Positions 1 through 6,941 of a DNA stretch of 15,928 nt are shown here, in pieces (position 1 is the first letter of the stretch; every line of letters begins with the position of its first letter). Origin of the DNA: Nitrospiraceae bacterium UBA6905 (lineage in GTDB: Bacteria; Nitrospirota; Thermodesulfovibrionia; Thermodesulfovibrionales; UBA6898); the NCBI GenBank assembly GCA_002451165.1, contig DKBH01000103.1:1-15928 (forward strand), given 5' to 3'. The notes under the pieces are model-generated. The model made no database searches, was not told where the DNA came from, and was given only the letters and a program-made list of their open reading frames with translations. The translations under genes and the position numbers were made by a program.

Positions 1-2
1 TG

Positions 3-392
3 GGGGCCCGGATGACAAAGGCGCCGGTCATGCAGTCGTTGTTTCGTGCCGTAGCGGCCAAGCGGCCGGCAAAGGGGCTTATTCATCACTCGGATCGGGG
101 CAGCCAGTATTGCTCCCCTAAGTACAGGAAACTTCTTGAGCAGTTCGGCATGACCGCCTCAATGAGCAGAAAAGGCAACTGTTACGACAACGCACCGATG
201 GAGAGTTTCTGGGGAACGCTTAAACAGGAACTTGTCTATCATCGGAGATACAGTACCCGCCAGGAGGCGATACAGGAGATTACGGAGTATATCGAGGTCT
301 TCTACAACAGGCAGCGCAGACAGGCACGGCTGGGGTATCTATCCCCTGTCATGTATGAACAGAAATTCTATGCAGGTCAGTTGGCCGCATGA
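3..392 (+). CDS. IS3-family transposase OrfB, C-terminal part (rve/DDE integrase core)
   Basis: This is the C-terminal ~130 residues of an IS3-family transposase. It catalyses strand cleavage and joining when the element moves. The frame is open to the window edge, so the ATG at position 12 is internal and not the real start. The visible part carries the second catalytic Asp in the HHSDRGSQY motif and the catalytic Glu in NAPMESFWGTLK. It also has the typical tail with YNRQRRQARLGYLSP, which closes the integrase core. There is no frameshift or stop inside the visible part. In this family the full protein is normally made by a -1 frameshift between orfA and orfB; that junction is outside the window. 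The family call is secure; the subgroup is not assigned. Confidence 0.93.
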   Translation, partial: GARMTKAPVMQSLFRAVAAKRPAKGLIHHSDRGSQYCSPKYRKLLEQFGMTASMSRKGNCYDNAPMESFWGTLKQELVYHRRYSTRQEAIQEITEYIEVFYNRQRRQARLGYLSPVMYEQKFYAGQLAA

Positions 393-401
393 ATGCTTTG
401 G

Positions 402-426
402 TGTCCGCTATTGACAGCCGAGGTCA
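402..426 (+). repeat. probable right terminal inverted repeat of the IS3-family element
   Basis: A 25-bp stretch just after the transposase stop codon ends in GAGGTCA, the complement of a TGACCTC... start, as expected of an IS3-family right end. It cannot be paired with a left repeat because the left end is outside the window. The 3 bp outside it (TGA) would be the target duplication if the end is at 426. Confidence 0.55.
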
Positions 427-835
427 TGAGAGAATTGGCGTTCACTCTGTAAAACAGAAGCGAATTCAATCGATATAATATCTCTTTTGTGAATTGGCAT
501 CGATTGATATTACGGACTAAATATCATCATGGTAAAAAATGAAATGTTGGCATACAAAACTAATCCCCCGATGAACCCTCCAAAAGTATTATATGATCTT
601 AAGTCGATTGTTACAAAAAGCTCTTCTCGTCGTGACATGTTATTGAGACGCGTCTGTGAGTCGTTGAATTATCTGTCCAGGAGTCGGCAGCTCCTTAATC
701 GATAACAAGAATCGCGTATCAAGACTTCCTTGCAGGCGACACTTTAGCTACTGGTAATACTGCTGCTCCGCTTCCTGCAACAAAGGATTGAAAAGACCGT
801 GGTATTCGTATACGCTAAAAAGAAAAGGAGTAATT
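427..835. other. gene-poor, AT-richer stretch between the IS end and the DUF2845 gene
   Basis: About 400 bp without a convincing gene. It is visibly more AT-rich than the flanking genes. It holds one weak short ORF (529-705), an inverted pair CAATCGAT/ATCGATTG around 467-507, and a 7-bp inverted pair TTGCAGG (730-736)/CCTGCAA (774-780). None of these resembles a known RNA family or a clean terminator. It is probably debris next to an insertion sequence plus the promoter region of the next gene. Confidence 0.5.
529..705 (+). CDS. doubtful 58-residue hypothetical protein
   Basis: An ATG-to-TAA frame of 58 codons. The product is basic, begins MVKNEMLAYK and ends SRSRQLLNR. It has no hydrophobic segment and no motif I recognise. 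No good ribosome-binding site precedes the ATG (the upstream bases are ACTAAATATCATC). It lies alone in AT-rich sequence beside an insertion element. It could be a remnant of a gene cut by the insertion, or chance. It is listed only because nothing else occupies this stretch. Confidence 0.15.
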   Translation: MVKNEMLAYKTNPPMNPPKVLYDLKSIVTKSSSRRDMLLRRVCESLNYLSRSRQLLNR

Positions 836-1162
836 ATGAGGAAAAGAGACATCATCTATACGGTGCTTGTCGTATGCATAGCATTTGCTACGGTGAGACC
901 TGCCCTTGCCCTGAGATGCGGTAATAATATTGTAGACGTCGGCGACACCAAGATCGAGGTCCTCGCCAAGTGCGGTGAACCTACACTGAAAGAAGAAGTG
1001 GGAGAGGATCTGACGCGCGAGCACGACAGCAGGGAAACAAGGAGAGCAAAAAGGTATGTGGAAAAGTGGACCTACAACTTCGGCTCTACCCGTTTCATCT
1101 ATGTCCTTACCATTCGGGACGGGAAGGTAATCGATATCAGCACCGAGGATAAGGGCTTTTGA
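836..1162 (+). CDS. DUF2845 family exported protein
   Basis: A 108-residue protein with a signal peptide (basic MRKRD, then a hydrophobic stretch ending near residue 25 at PALA). The mature domain matches the DUF2845 pattern: LRCGNNIVDVGDTKIEVLAKCGEP at its start, with two Cys that could pair in the periplasm, then a WTYNFGSTRFIYVLTI strand region and DGKVIDIST near the end. The function of this family is not established. The start at 836 is chosen because AAGGAG ends 5 bp upstream and the signal peptide begins there; the longer frame from 788 adds 16 residues that would spoil the signal peptide and has no ribosome-binding site. A DUF1992 gene follows after 21 bp, so the two are probably co-transcribed. 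Confidence 0.85.
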   Translation: MRKRDIIYTVLVVCIAFATVRPALALRCGNNIVDVGDTKIEVLAKCGEPTLKEEVGEDLTREHDSRETRRAKRYVEKWTYNFGSTRFIYVLTIRDGKVIDISTEDKGF

Positions 1163-1183
1163 CCATGAGCTGCATCATTAACC

Positions 1184-1573
1184 ATGGATATCCTGGCAAA
1201 GATTGCTGAACAGAAGATCCGCGAGGCGATCGAACAGGGAGAGTTCGACAACCTCGAGAATGCCGGCAAGAGACTTGACCTTGATGATGATGCCTGGATA
1301 CCCGAGGATCTCAGGCTTTCTTACCGGGTGCTCAAGAATGCCGGTTGTATTCCCCCTGAACTCGAATTGAGAAACGAGATCATCTCCCTCCGCTGCCTGT
1401 TGCGGACTATCGATAATGATCAGGCTCGGATAAGAAAACTACAGGAGATTAACTTCAAACTTATAAAGCTCTGCGAATTGAGAAAAAAACCCTTTCTTTT
1501 TGATGACTTCCCTGAATATGAAGAGAAGATCTATCAGAGGATGCTCGATCGAAACAACCGTCATCAAGGATAG
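1184..1573 (+). CDS. DUF1992 (DnaJ-homologue subfamily C member 28 conserved domain) protein
   Basis: A 129-residue soluble protein that is almost entirely the DUF1992 domain. Visible family hallmarks are the N-terminal DILAKIAEQKIREAIEQGEF, the FDNLENAGKRLDLDDDAW segment, PEDLRLSYRVLKNAG, and the PPELELRNEI helix. Bacterial members occur as stand-alone proteins of about this length; in eukaryotes the domain is joined to a J domain. No J domain is present here. The biochemical role is unknown. The gene lies 21 bp after the DUF2845 gene on the same strand and its 3' end faces the SPOR-protein gene with only 37 bp between the two stop codons. Confidence 0.9.
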   Translation: MDILAKIAEQKIREAIEQGEFDNLENAGKRLDLDDDAWIPEDLRLSYRVLKNAGCIPPELELRNEIISLRCLLRTIDNDQARIRKLQEINFKLIKLCELRKKPFLFDDFPEYEEKIYQRMLDRNNRHQG

Positions 1574-1610
1574 GATCTTGCAGCGCTGCGGTTGAGACAT
1601 GCAGGGGGAA

Positions 1611-2735
1611 TCATTGGCCTTGAAATACGGTCGTCTTTATCCCTTCCTTGATGCCGACTGTTGCTGCCAAACTTACCGCTTCTTTCCTCTTCTCAAAACT
1701 GCCGATCAGAACCCTGTATACATCGCTGGAGTCTTTTGTGCTGCCCTTCTGCACATATGCCTCATAGCCCCTTGACCTGAATTTCTGTGCAAGATTCTCG
1801 GCGACACGTTCGGTTTTAAATGCGCCTATCTGTGCAGCATAGAAGGTTCTTGCCGGCGACAGAGGTGCAGATTCAGTCGCCTGAACTGACGCTGGAGGCG
1901 ATGATGCGGGCTGCGATGGCGGCGCATCCGCCTTATGCAGAGCATTATCCTGCTGATTCTGCGGTTTGGGGGTCGGTCCGACCTCACGGAATGGCTTGTC
2001 GGTCTCGAAAAAGCCAAGATACAACAGAGTCACTGCGGCAATGATAGCAATGAGTGCCATGACAGCATAAACCGGTCCCTTCCTGAAGCCCCTCTTACTA
2101 GACAACGTTCTGTCATATTGCGGTGTCGTATATTTCGTATCATTCCGGTGGCGCCGGTCTTCTCTCGTTATCTTATCTATGGCTTCGTCATGCCATTCTT
2201 CTTTGAAGCGCTCTGGCTTATTCTTTACCTCCGCAGGAGAAATCTTCGTAGTTGCTGCAGCGCGATCAGCTTCATCCTCCGCAGGTGACACTTCTTGCAC
2301 GGCGCTGACCTCTTCCCCAGTGCGAATAGACTGTTCGGCTGCGGCAGACGTCTTCTCAGCCTGCCTGCTGCCGACAAGTGTAGCTGTTTTTTCAAGCAGT
2401 TCTTCGGGAGAAAAGGTAAGCCTGAGGAAGTCCACTATTCCGTAATATTCGGTGAAGCGGGGATCAATTGGCCCCTTCAGGGCTGCGAGGATCACGATGG
2501 GAATATCCCTGAGCATTGGGATGTTATGGATCGCCCTACAGGCCGCGAAGCCGGCCGCGTTGGGAGAAAGCGGTCTCAGAAAAATGAGAGACGGCCTGAA
2601 TTTTTCAGCCATTTCAGCATTGACCTTTCCCCCCTCAGAAGCAAAGACGATATAACCCGCTGATTCGAGACTCTCAACGATCTTCTCTTCGGTCTCAGGG
2701 TCTGCATCTACCAGAAGTATTGTGTCACCTGTCAT
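1611..2735 (-). CDS. membrane protein with degenerate receiver domain and periplasmic SPOR domain
   Basis: A 374-residue protein, last gene of the amidase/actin operon. Residues 4-122 have the fold pattern of a response-regulator receiver (LLVDADPE, a PSLIFLRPLSP strand and loop, IPIVILAALKG, DFLRLTFSPEELL). The phospho-acceptor Asp is Arg54, the Thr/Ser switch is Ala84 and the conserved Lys is Leu106, so it cannot signal by ordinary phosphorylation. A charged linker (about 125-220) leads to one transmembrane helix (222-242), a Pro/Ser/Gln-rich periplasmic linker, and a C-terminal SPOR domain (about 298-372, FYAAQIGAF ... YRVLIGSF). SPOR domains bind peptidoglycan lacking stem peptides, usually at division sites. 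The start codon is preceded only by a weak GGTGA. The domain reading is firm; its coupling to the actin is inference. Confidence 0.85.
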   Translation of the reverse strand: MTGDTILLVDADPETEEKIVESLESAGYIVFASEGGKVNAEMAEKFRPSLIFLRPLSPNAAGFAACRAIHNIPMLRDIPIVILAALKGPIDPRFTEYYGIVDFLRLTFSPEELLEKTATLVGSRQAEKTSAAAEQSIRTGEEVSAVQEVSPAEDEADRAAATTKISPAEVKNKPERFKEEWHDEAIDKITREDRRHRNDTKYTTPQYDRTLSSKRGFRKGPVYAVMALIAIIAAVTLLYLGFFETDKPFREVGPTPKPQNQQDNALHKADAPPSQPASSPPASVQATESAPLSPARTFYAAQIGAFKTERVAENLAQKFRSRGYEAYVQKGSTKDSSDVYRVLIGSFEKRKEAVSLAATVGIKEGIKTTVFQGQ

Positions 2736-2790
2736 GTGATCATCACCCTTTCCTGCCTTGGCAGTGTCGAACAGTCATGCCTGAACAATC

Positions 2791-3819
2791 TCAGAGTGTC
2801 TCCCAGTATTTCGACGGCATGTCCATGGCAAGTTTCAGCGCACCGTCAGACCCTGCGAAGAGGGCATCTGCAACGCAGGTAACCTTGCAGGGTCCGTATT
2901 CCTTCAGTGCATCCTGAAGGTATGCCGCTATTCCCCTGATCAGGCTACCGCCTCCTGCAAGCACAATGTTGTTCTTTATTTTTACCTGAAACTCAGGATC
3001 AAATCGCGCTATCATTTCCGTCGTTGTCTCAGTCAAGGCCGGCAATATGCTCTCACATGCTCGCCGTATCTCATTCTTGATGTCGTGCATGACCGGTTTG
3101 CCGTCGACCGGTATCTCGGCAAAAATATCATCAGGAATTTCCCTGACAAAACTAAACCGTTCCTTAAATTGCCGTACCATGTTCTTGTTGAACTTCGCGT
3201 TGGGATATTTTTCACTGAGATAACTGAAGAGCTGATCATCGATATAGTCACCAGCGGTGAGTATCGTCTTCTGATCCTCCTCCGTGGGGATGGTGCCATG
3301 CATGATGCAAAAATCGGTAGTCCCGGCGCCGATATCTATGACCAGAGAATTATTCAGGAGGTTCATGCCATATGCCACGGCGAACGGCTCGGAGACCACC
3401 ATTAGCGCATGGACATAATCTGCGACAGCCTTTCTGATCGCCAGTTTGTTCACTTTGAGGGAGTCCGCCGGGACCCCCACCACGGCATGTATCTTCTGAT
3501 CGGGCTGCGGCTTTGCCAGATCAATGAGGTGCCGGATAATCTCTTTGACTGCTTCATCGCTCCGTTCTATTCCTTCCTTAATGATCCCGCGTTCAAGGGG
3601 TCTGCAAAAATCAAGTGAGAGCCTGTTTTCGAGAGCCTCGGCACCGAAAAGGACAGGCTTGCCGATCACCTGTTGGGCTATAAAATCCTTAGGCCAGCCT
3701 ACAAAGCTTTCGATCCATTCCCGTATCTGGTTGCTCGCGCAGATCGAACTCCTCGAAGTGCCAAGATCGATACCGACAAACAGGATATTATCTTGCTTCT
3801 GCTCATCTTTTTGCTTCAT
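2791..3819 (-). CDS. MamK-like bacterial actin (ParM/MreB/FtsA superfamily ATPase)
   Basis: A 342-residue actin-fold ATPase, close to the usual length of MamK (about 347). The phosphate-1 loop GIDLGTS (16-22), a SEPF motif with the likely catalytic Glu144, the phosphate-2 loop DIGAGTTD (162-169) and the adenosine motif AGGGS (288-292) are all intact. Blocks shared with MamK as I remember it include GWPKDFI, the GTIPTEEDQ ... TAGDYIDDQL run and the KYW near the C-terminus. MamK forms cytoplasmic filaments that position magnetosomes, but relatives also occur in bacteria without magnetosomes, and no mam gene is next to this one. An AAAGGAGA ribosome-binding site sits 8 bp before the ATG, inside the amidase gene, which overlaps by 17 bp. 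The filament-forming role is inferred from the family. Confidence 0.88.
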   Translation of the reverse strand: MKQKDEQKQDNILFVGIDLGTSRSSICASNQIREWIESFVGWPKDFIAQQVIGKPVLFGAEALENRLSLDFCRPLERGIIKEGIERSDEAVKEIIRHLIDLAKPQPDQKIHAVVGVPADSLKVNKLAIRKAVADYVHALMVVSEPFAVAYGMNLLNNSLVIDIGAGTTDFCIMHGTIPTEEDQKTILTAGDYIDDQLFSYLSEKYPNAKFNKNMVRQFKERFSFVREIPDDIFAEIPVDGKPVMHDIKNEIRRACESILPALTETTTEMIARFDPEFQVKIKNNIVLAGGGSLIRGIAAYLQDALKEYGPCKVTCVADALFAGSDGALKLAMDMPSKYWETL

Positions 3820-4852
3820 GCGTAATGTCTCCTTTATCTAAGTAGTCAAGTATGCCGGCCTCGAGGTATCGAGCGATATTTTCCCTGTGACTTTCAGATG
3901 CGAGCTCAATCTCCTCTTCCTTGTTGCTGAGGCATGAGACTTCGGCAAGTACTGCCGGTACATCGACCCCAAGAAGGACTACGAACGGGGCCTTTTTTAC
4001 GCCGAAGTCCTGTATTGTGCGATTATGCCTTCTGCTGTTCAGAAAAAGGTTCTTTTGAATAGCCGTCGCTAAGTCCTTCGATTCCTGAAGCTTCATGGTT
4101 TTGCCGATCTTCTCGATGATCTCCTTAAAATCGCTCATGGCATATTCGGAATCCGCATTCTCCTCCTGAGCAAGCATGATGGCGGTATCATCCGACGATG
4201 TTCCAAAATAATATGTCTCCACGATATTAATGGGTTTTCGCGGCAGATAGTTAAGATGGACAGAGATGAAGAGGTCTGCTTTTGCGTTCCGGGTCATTTC
4301 CACTCTTCTGTTCAACGGTATCCTGCTGTCATCCTCCCTGGTCATGAGCACGCGGTATTTGCCCGTGTGGAGGAGGCGGGCTTTCAGTCTCTTCGCGATG
4401 TCCAGGGTCACATCCTTCTCCATGGTTCCCATCTTTCCCCTGGAGCCTGAATCCGAACCTCCATGGCCGGCATCGATCATGATAGTCTGAACGCCCAGCC
4501 CAAACATACGACTGAGAGGAACATCCTGTTTATCAAGCAATCCGGTATAGAGGGATGCACGGGGCGCCTCCACAAAAGCACGTTCATCCGACGGAAGAAG
4601 AGCTCGCCGCGTTGTGGTATGGGCAGTCAACTGCCCCTGCGGGAAAAATTTTTGTGCCGGATAATTCTCGTAGGTAAAGATCACCATGATTGAAACAAGC
4701 AGGACAATAAAAAATCTCCTTAAGAAGAACTGCTTCGGCTTTCCAATTCTGCCCTTCCCCCTGCCGAGGATAACAAGGTTTTCTTCATAGACACCCTTCA
4801 GAATGGCCTGCCTGACCTTCAGTTCACTGTTTCTGGAGAATACCGATATCAT
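3803..4852 (-). CDS. membrane-anchored N-acetylmuramoyl-L-alanine amidase (Amidase_3)
   Basis: A 349-residue amidase that cleaves the bond between N-acetylmuramic acid and the stem peptide of peptidoglycan. The Amidase_3 domain spans about residues 122-338. Zinc ligands are visible as His130 (IDAGHGG), Glu145 (MEKDVTL) and His199 (ISVHLN), with catalytic Glu304 in LAEVSCLSN, so it should be active. The N-terminus is unusual: about 40 basic cytoplasmic residues, then a single transmembrane helix (44-61) in place of a cleaved signal peptide. No AMIN domain is seen. This is the first gene of the minus-strand operon with the MamK-like actin and the SPOR protein; its stop overlaps the actin start by 17 bp, suggesting coupled translation. 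The ribosome-binding site is weak, so the exact start is less sure than the function. Confidence 0.92.
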   Translation of the reverse strand: MISVFSRNSELKVRQAILKGVYEENLVILGRGKGRIGKPKQFFLRRFFIVLLVSIMVIFTYENYPAQKFFPQGQLTAHTTTRRALLPSDERAFVEAPRASLYTGLLDKQDVPLSRMFGLGVQTIMIDAGHGGSDSGSRGKMGTMEKDVTLDIAKRLKARLLHTGKYRVLMTREDDSRIPLNRRVEMTRNAKADLFISVHLNYLPRKPINIVETYYFGTSSDDTAIMLAQEENADSEYAMSDFKEIIEKIGKTMKLQESKDLATAIQKNLFLNSRRHNRTIQDFGVKKAPFVVLLGVDVPAVLAEVSCLSNKEEEIELASESHRENIARYLEAGILDYLDKGDITHEAKR

Positions 4853-4865
4853 GAATTACACAACA

Positions 4866-4912
4866 TTAGCATTTTACGGAATAAAATTCAATACTTATGG
4901 CATAAATGCTAA
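4866..4912. repeat. nested inverted repeats in the leader of the amidase operon
   Basis: A perfect 9-bp inverted pair TTAGCATTT (4866-4874) and AAATGCTAA (4904-4912) with 29 bp between them, partly overlapped by a second pair ATTTTA (4871-4876)/TAAAAT (4882-4887). It starts 14 bp upstream of the amidase start codon. It could be an operator for the operon or an RNA structure in its leader, but AT-rich sequence makes such pairs by chance fairly often. Confidence 0.35.
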
Positions 4913-5154
4913 AGTCCCTGATTATTATGATGCGTCTGCTGTACCAAACAGGGCAACGCGAAGTCCTGCCTGCATCCGTAACCCATTATAGAACAATAAT
5001 ATTTTTGGATAGGGCTGGTAATATGAGAAACCTGATAACCATCATTTTCAGCACTTCTGTTGCATGCATGTCACTCATAATACTAGGCGACTCGCGGTTA
5101 ACCGTACCATATCACAAATGGCCTGCTCTGCTGACGCGGCCGACTTGCAACTGC

Positions 5155-5184
5155 TTGTCCCGCTACAACTTTTTGTTATACAAT
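5155..5184 (+). promoter_or_regulatory. probable sigma-70 promoter of tRNA-Ser
   Basis: A -35-like TTGTCC (5155-5160) and a -10-like TACAAT (5179-5184) are 18 bp apart. Transcription would start near 5191, just before the mature tRNA 5' end at 5195. Confidence 0.45.
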
Positions 5185-5194
5185 AGGTCGTCTC

Positions 5195-5284
5195 GGAGGG
5201 GTGCCAGAGCGGTTGAATGGGACGGTCTCGAAAATCGTTATGGGGGCAACTCCATCGAGGGTTCGAATCCCTCCCCCTCCGCCA
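5195..5284 (+). tRNA. tRNA-Ser (anticodon CGA)
   Basis: A complete class II tRNA of 90 nt including an encoded CCA. The acceptor stem GGAGGGG pairs with CCCCTCC, followed by discriminator G. The anticodon arm ACGGT-CTCGAAA-ATCGT places CGA in the loop, decoding UCG. A long variable arm (about 5240-5255, containing GGGGCAACTCC) is the serine hallmark. The T arm is GAGGG-TTCGAAT-CCCTC. The layout closely follows E. coli tRNA-Ser(CGA). No integrase gene or duplicated tRNA 3' end lies nearby, so there is no sign that it serves as an integration site here. A 5-bp hairpin, GCCAC-TCAT-GTGGC (5281-5294), overlaps the CCA end and might help termination, but no T-run follows. Confidence 0.96.
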
Positions 5285-5464
5285 CTCATGTGGCTACTTC
5301 TTTGCCGCATCAAATTACCACATGGACCGCAATAAGAATAGTTAATCAGATACGTTTGAGGGACCTGACCTATTCAGTCAGAGACCTTCGGTGCTAGCGC
5401 ATGCCCTTACATGTCATATCACGGAGCATTAGACCCTGTCTCAGGATGCGATCTTACCGGACTG

Positions 5465-6838
5465 TTATGGCTTCACTTCTTTCCACCTGCCGTTCCTGAA
5501 ACGAACGGTCATAGCAATGCTCTGGATGACCATGGATATGGCCATGGCAATCCATACTCCCAAGGCGCCATATCCTATAATCACCGCAAGCAGAAATGCC
5601 AGAGGTAAACGGATTCCCCAAAGCGTTGTAACGATCACAACCATTGCACCGCGGGTATCTCCTGCACCCTGGAGACAGCCTCCCAACACCACGCTGATAG
5701 CCATAAATGGTTCGACCAGCATGGTTATTCGCAGATATCGGGATGTTTCCTTAATAACAGAATCGTCATTTGACACAAAAGAAGAAAAGACATCCGGCCA
5801 CAAAAGTACCGGCACCGACATCACCGTAACAAAAAATACTCCGGCGAGCGCTATCTTCCAGCCCAACTGTTCTGCCCTGCGGGGATCGTTCGCACCAAGA
5901 TTCTGTCCGGTCAGCACAGCAGCAGCCATGTGAAGAGCAAAAGCCGGGAGGTAAATTGCCGCCTCAATTCTTAACCCATTGGTGAGGGCAGCCATTGCCG
6001 ATATCCTGCCGGTAGTCAGTCCAGCAAGAATCGCATAAAGAAAAATATTACCTGCATTCCATGAGATCTGTATGAAGCCTGATGGCCAGCTCACCGCAAC
6101 GATCCTCTTAATAAAGGCACCTGAAATCGCCCAGGTATCATGGAACAATCCGTGCCATCGGCTTCGCATAATGAGGAGGAGACAAGCAACTGTCCCGCAG
6201 ATCATAGCAAGGGCCGTAGCAATCGCAATCCCCTTATATCCGATGCCAGGGAAACTGCCAACACCAAATACCAGCGCAAAGTTAAGTGCAATGTTTACTA
6301 CGCTGATAAGACACATGGCCGCCAGCGAACGTTTTACCTCACCTCCGGCCCGGAAAATGGCATTCGCAATTATGACAAGGTAATTGGGCATGAGCGCGAA
6401 GGCAAAGATCATCAGAAACTCTCTCGCCATTGTCGCTGTTCGACCGGTAAACCTGGCGGGTGCAAGGAGCCAATCCCGAAAGACGACTCCGGCAAACATC
6501 AGAACAACGGAACAGGCAAGGCCGAAAAGAAGGGACTGGCGGACTGCATGCAGTGCACCCTGCTCATTCCCCGAACCAACAGCACGCGATACTATCGCCA
6601 CCGTGCCGATGCCAATGGCATTCGCCACAATGATGATGAAGAAATAGAGCTGACCGACAAAACCGACGACAGCCTGGACCTCAGACCCGAGATAGCCGGC
6701 TACGTAGACGTCTGTGATCCCAACGAAAAAGTTGAGCAGCATGACAAGGAGCATGGGCCACGACATCTGCCAGATGTTTTTCCAGAGACTACCTGATGTG
6801 AGAGCAGCAGTCATCGTACAGACAGAAACGGGCGACAT
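5465..6838 (-). CDS. MATE family efflux transporter
   Basis: A 457-residue, highly hydrophobic protein of typical MATE length (about 440-460), expected to form twelve membrane helices in two halves. It would export small organic molecules or drugs in exchange for Na+ or H+. Family signs are MSWPMLLVMLLNFFVGITDV near the N-terminus, the AVGSGNEQGA segment after the third helix, and the second-half equivalents (GLRIEAAIYLPAF, GQNLGANDPRRAEQLGW). The substrate cannot be told from sequence. The start at 6838 and an alternative ATG at 6814 both lack a clear ribosome-binding site; the shorter form (MTAALTSG...) begins closer to the first helix. It lies 103 bp after the six-cysteine protein gene on the same strand and could be in that operon or have its own promoter. 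Confidence 0.93.
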   Translation of the reverse strand: MSPVSVCTMTAALTSGSLWKNIWQMSWPMLLVMLLNFFVGITDVYVAGYLGSEVQAVVGFVGQLYFFIIIVANAIGIGTVAIVSRAVGSGNEQGALHAVRQSLLFGLACSVVLMFAGVVFRDWLLAPARFTGRTATMAREFLMIFAFALMPNYLVIIANAIFRAGGEVKRSLAAMCLISVVNIALNFALVFGVGSFPGIGYKGIAIATALAMICGTVACLLLIMRSRWHGLFHDTWAISGAFIKRIVAVSWPSGFIQISWNAGNIFLYAILAGLTTGRISAMAALTNGLRIEAAIYLPAFALHMAAAVLTGQNLGANDPRRAEQLGWKIALAGVFFVTVMSVPVLLWPDVFSSFVSNDDSVIKETSRYLRITMLVEPFMAISVVLGGCLQGAGDTRGAMVVIVTTLWGIRLPLAFLLAVIIGYGALGVWIAMAISMVIQSIAMTVRFRNGRWKEVKP

Positions 6839-6941
6839 CGAATTCTAAGGGGATATGGTAATAACATTGTTGCGGTTGACACATTGGGAAAAAAGAGATG
6901 ACGGGACGGCAGATCACCGAATACGATACGGTGGGAAATTC

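Larger units (their letters stand above)
1..426 (+). mobile_element. 3' part of an IS3-family insertion sequence
   Basis: The window opens inside an insertion element. It contains the end of the DDE transposase reading frame and, 9 bp after its stop codon, a sequence that looks like the right terminal inverted repeat and ends in ...GGTCA. Read from the outside, that end starts TGACCTCGG, fitting IS3-family termini, which begin with TG. The left end and orfA lie outside the window, so the exact boundary and any target-site duplication cannot be confirmed. Nothing in the visible part looks broken, so the copy may be complete and active. Confidence 0.8.
4853..5194. other. divergent intergenic region between the amidase operon and tRNA-Ser
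   Basis: This 342-bp AT-rich region must hold the promoter of the minus-strand amidase/actin/SPOR operon and that of the plus-strand tRNA. The amidase side carries a nested inverted repeat (separate entry). A plus-strand frame runs through it and across the whole tRNA gene; it is not credible as a gene. I could not pick a convincing -35/-10 pair for the amidase operon. Confidence 0.5.

Noticed and set aside
1580..1589. Perfect 10-bp palindrome GCAGCGCTGC between the convergent DUF1992 and SPOR-protein genes
   Set aside because: It has no loop and no T-run on either side, so it cannot be called a terminator; too short to claim as a binding site.
1611..4852. Reading this locus as a magnetosome island because of the MamK homologue
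   Set aside because: No other mam, mad or man gene is present in the window, and MamK relatives occur in bacteria without magnetosomes.
5365..5381. CTGAC/GTCAG hairpin between tRNA-Ser and the MATE gene
   Set aside because: Only 5 bp of stem with no T-run; too weak for a terminator.
4906..5397. A 163-codon plus-strand frame, including a signal-peptide-like start at MRNLITIIFSTSV
   Set aside because: It runs straight through the whole tRNA-Ser gene and has no ribosome-binding site or recognisable domain; the hydrophobic stretch is likely chance in AT-rich DNA.
6140..6796. A 218-codon frame on the strand opposite the MATE gene
   Set aside because: It is low-complexity and charged, with no domain or ribosome-binding site, while the opposite strand encodes a clear transporter.
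6915..6933. CACCGAAT/ATACGGTG hairpin between the six-cysteine and MATE genes
   Set aside because: It has a mismatch and a 3-nt loop, and the T-run on the minus strand is about 20 nt away; insufficient as a terminator call.
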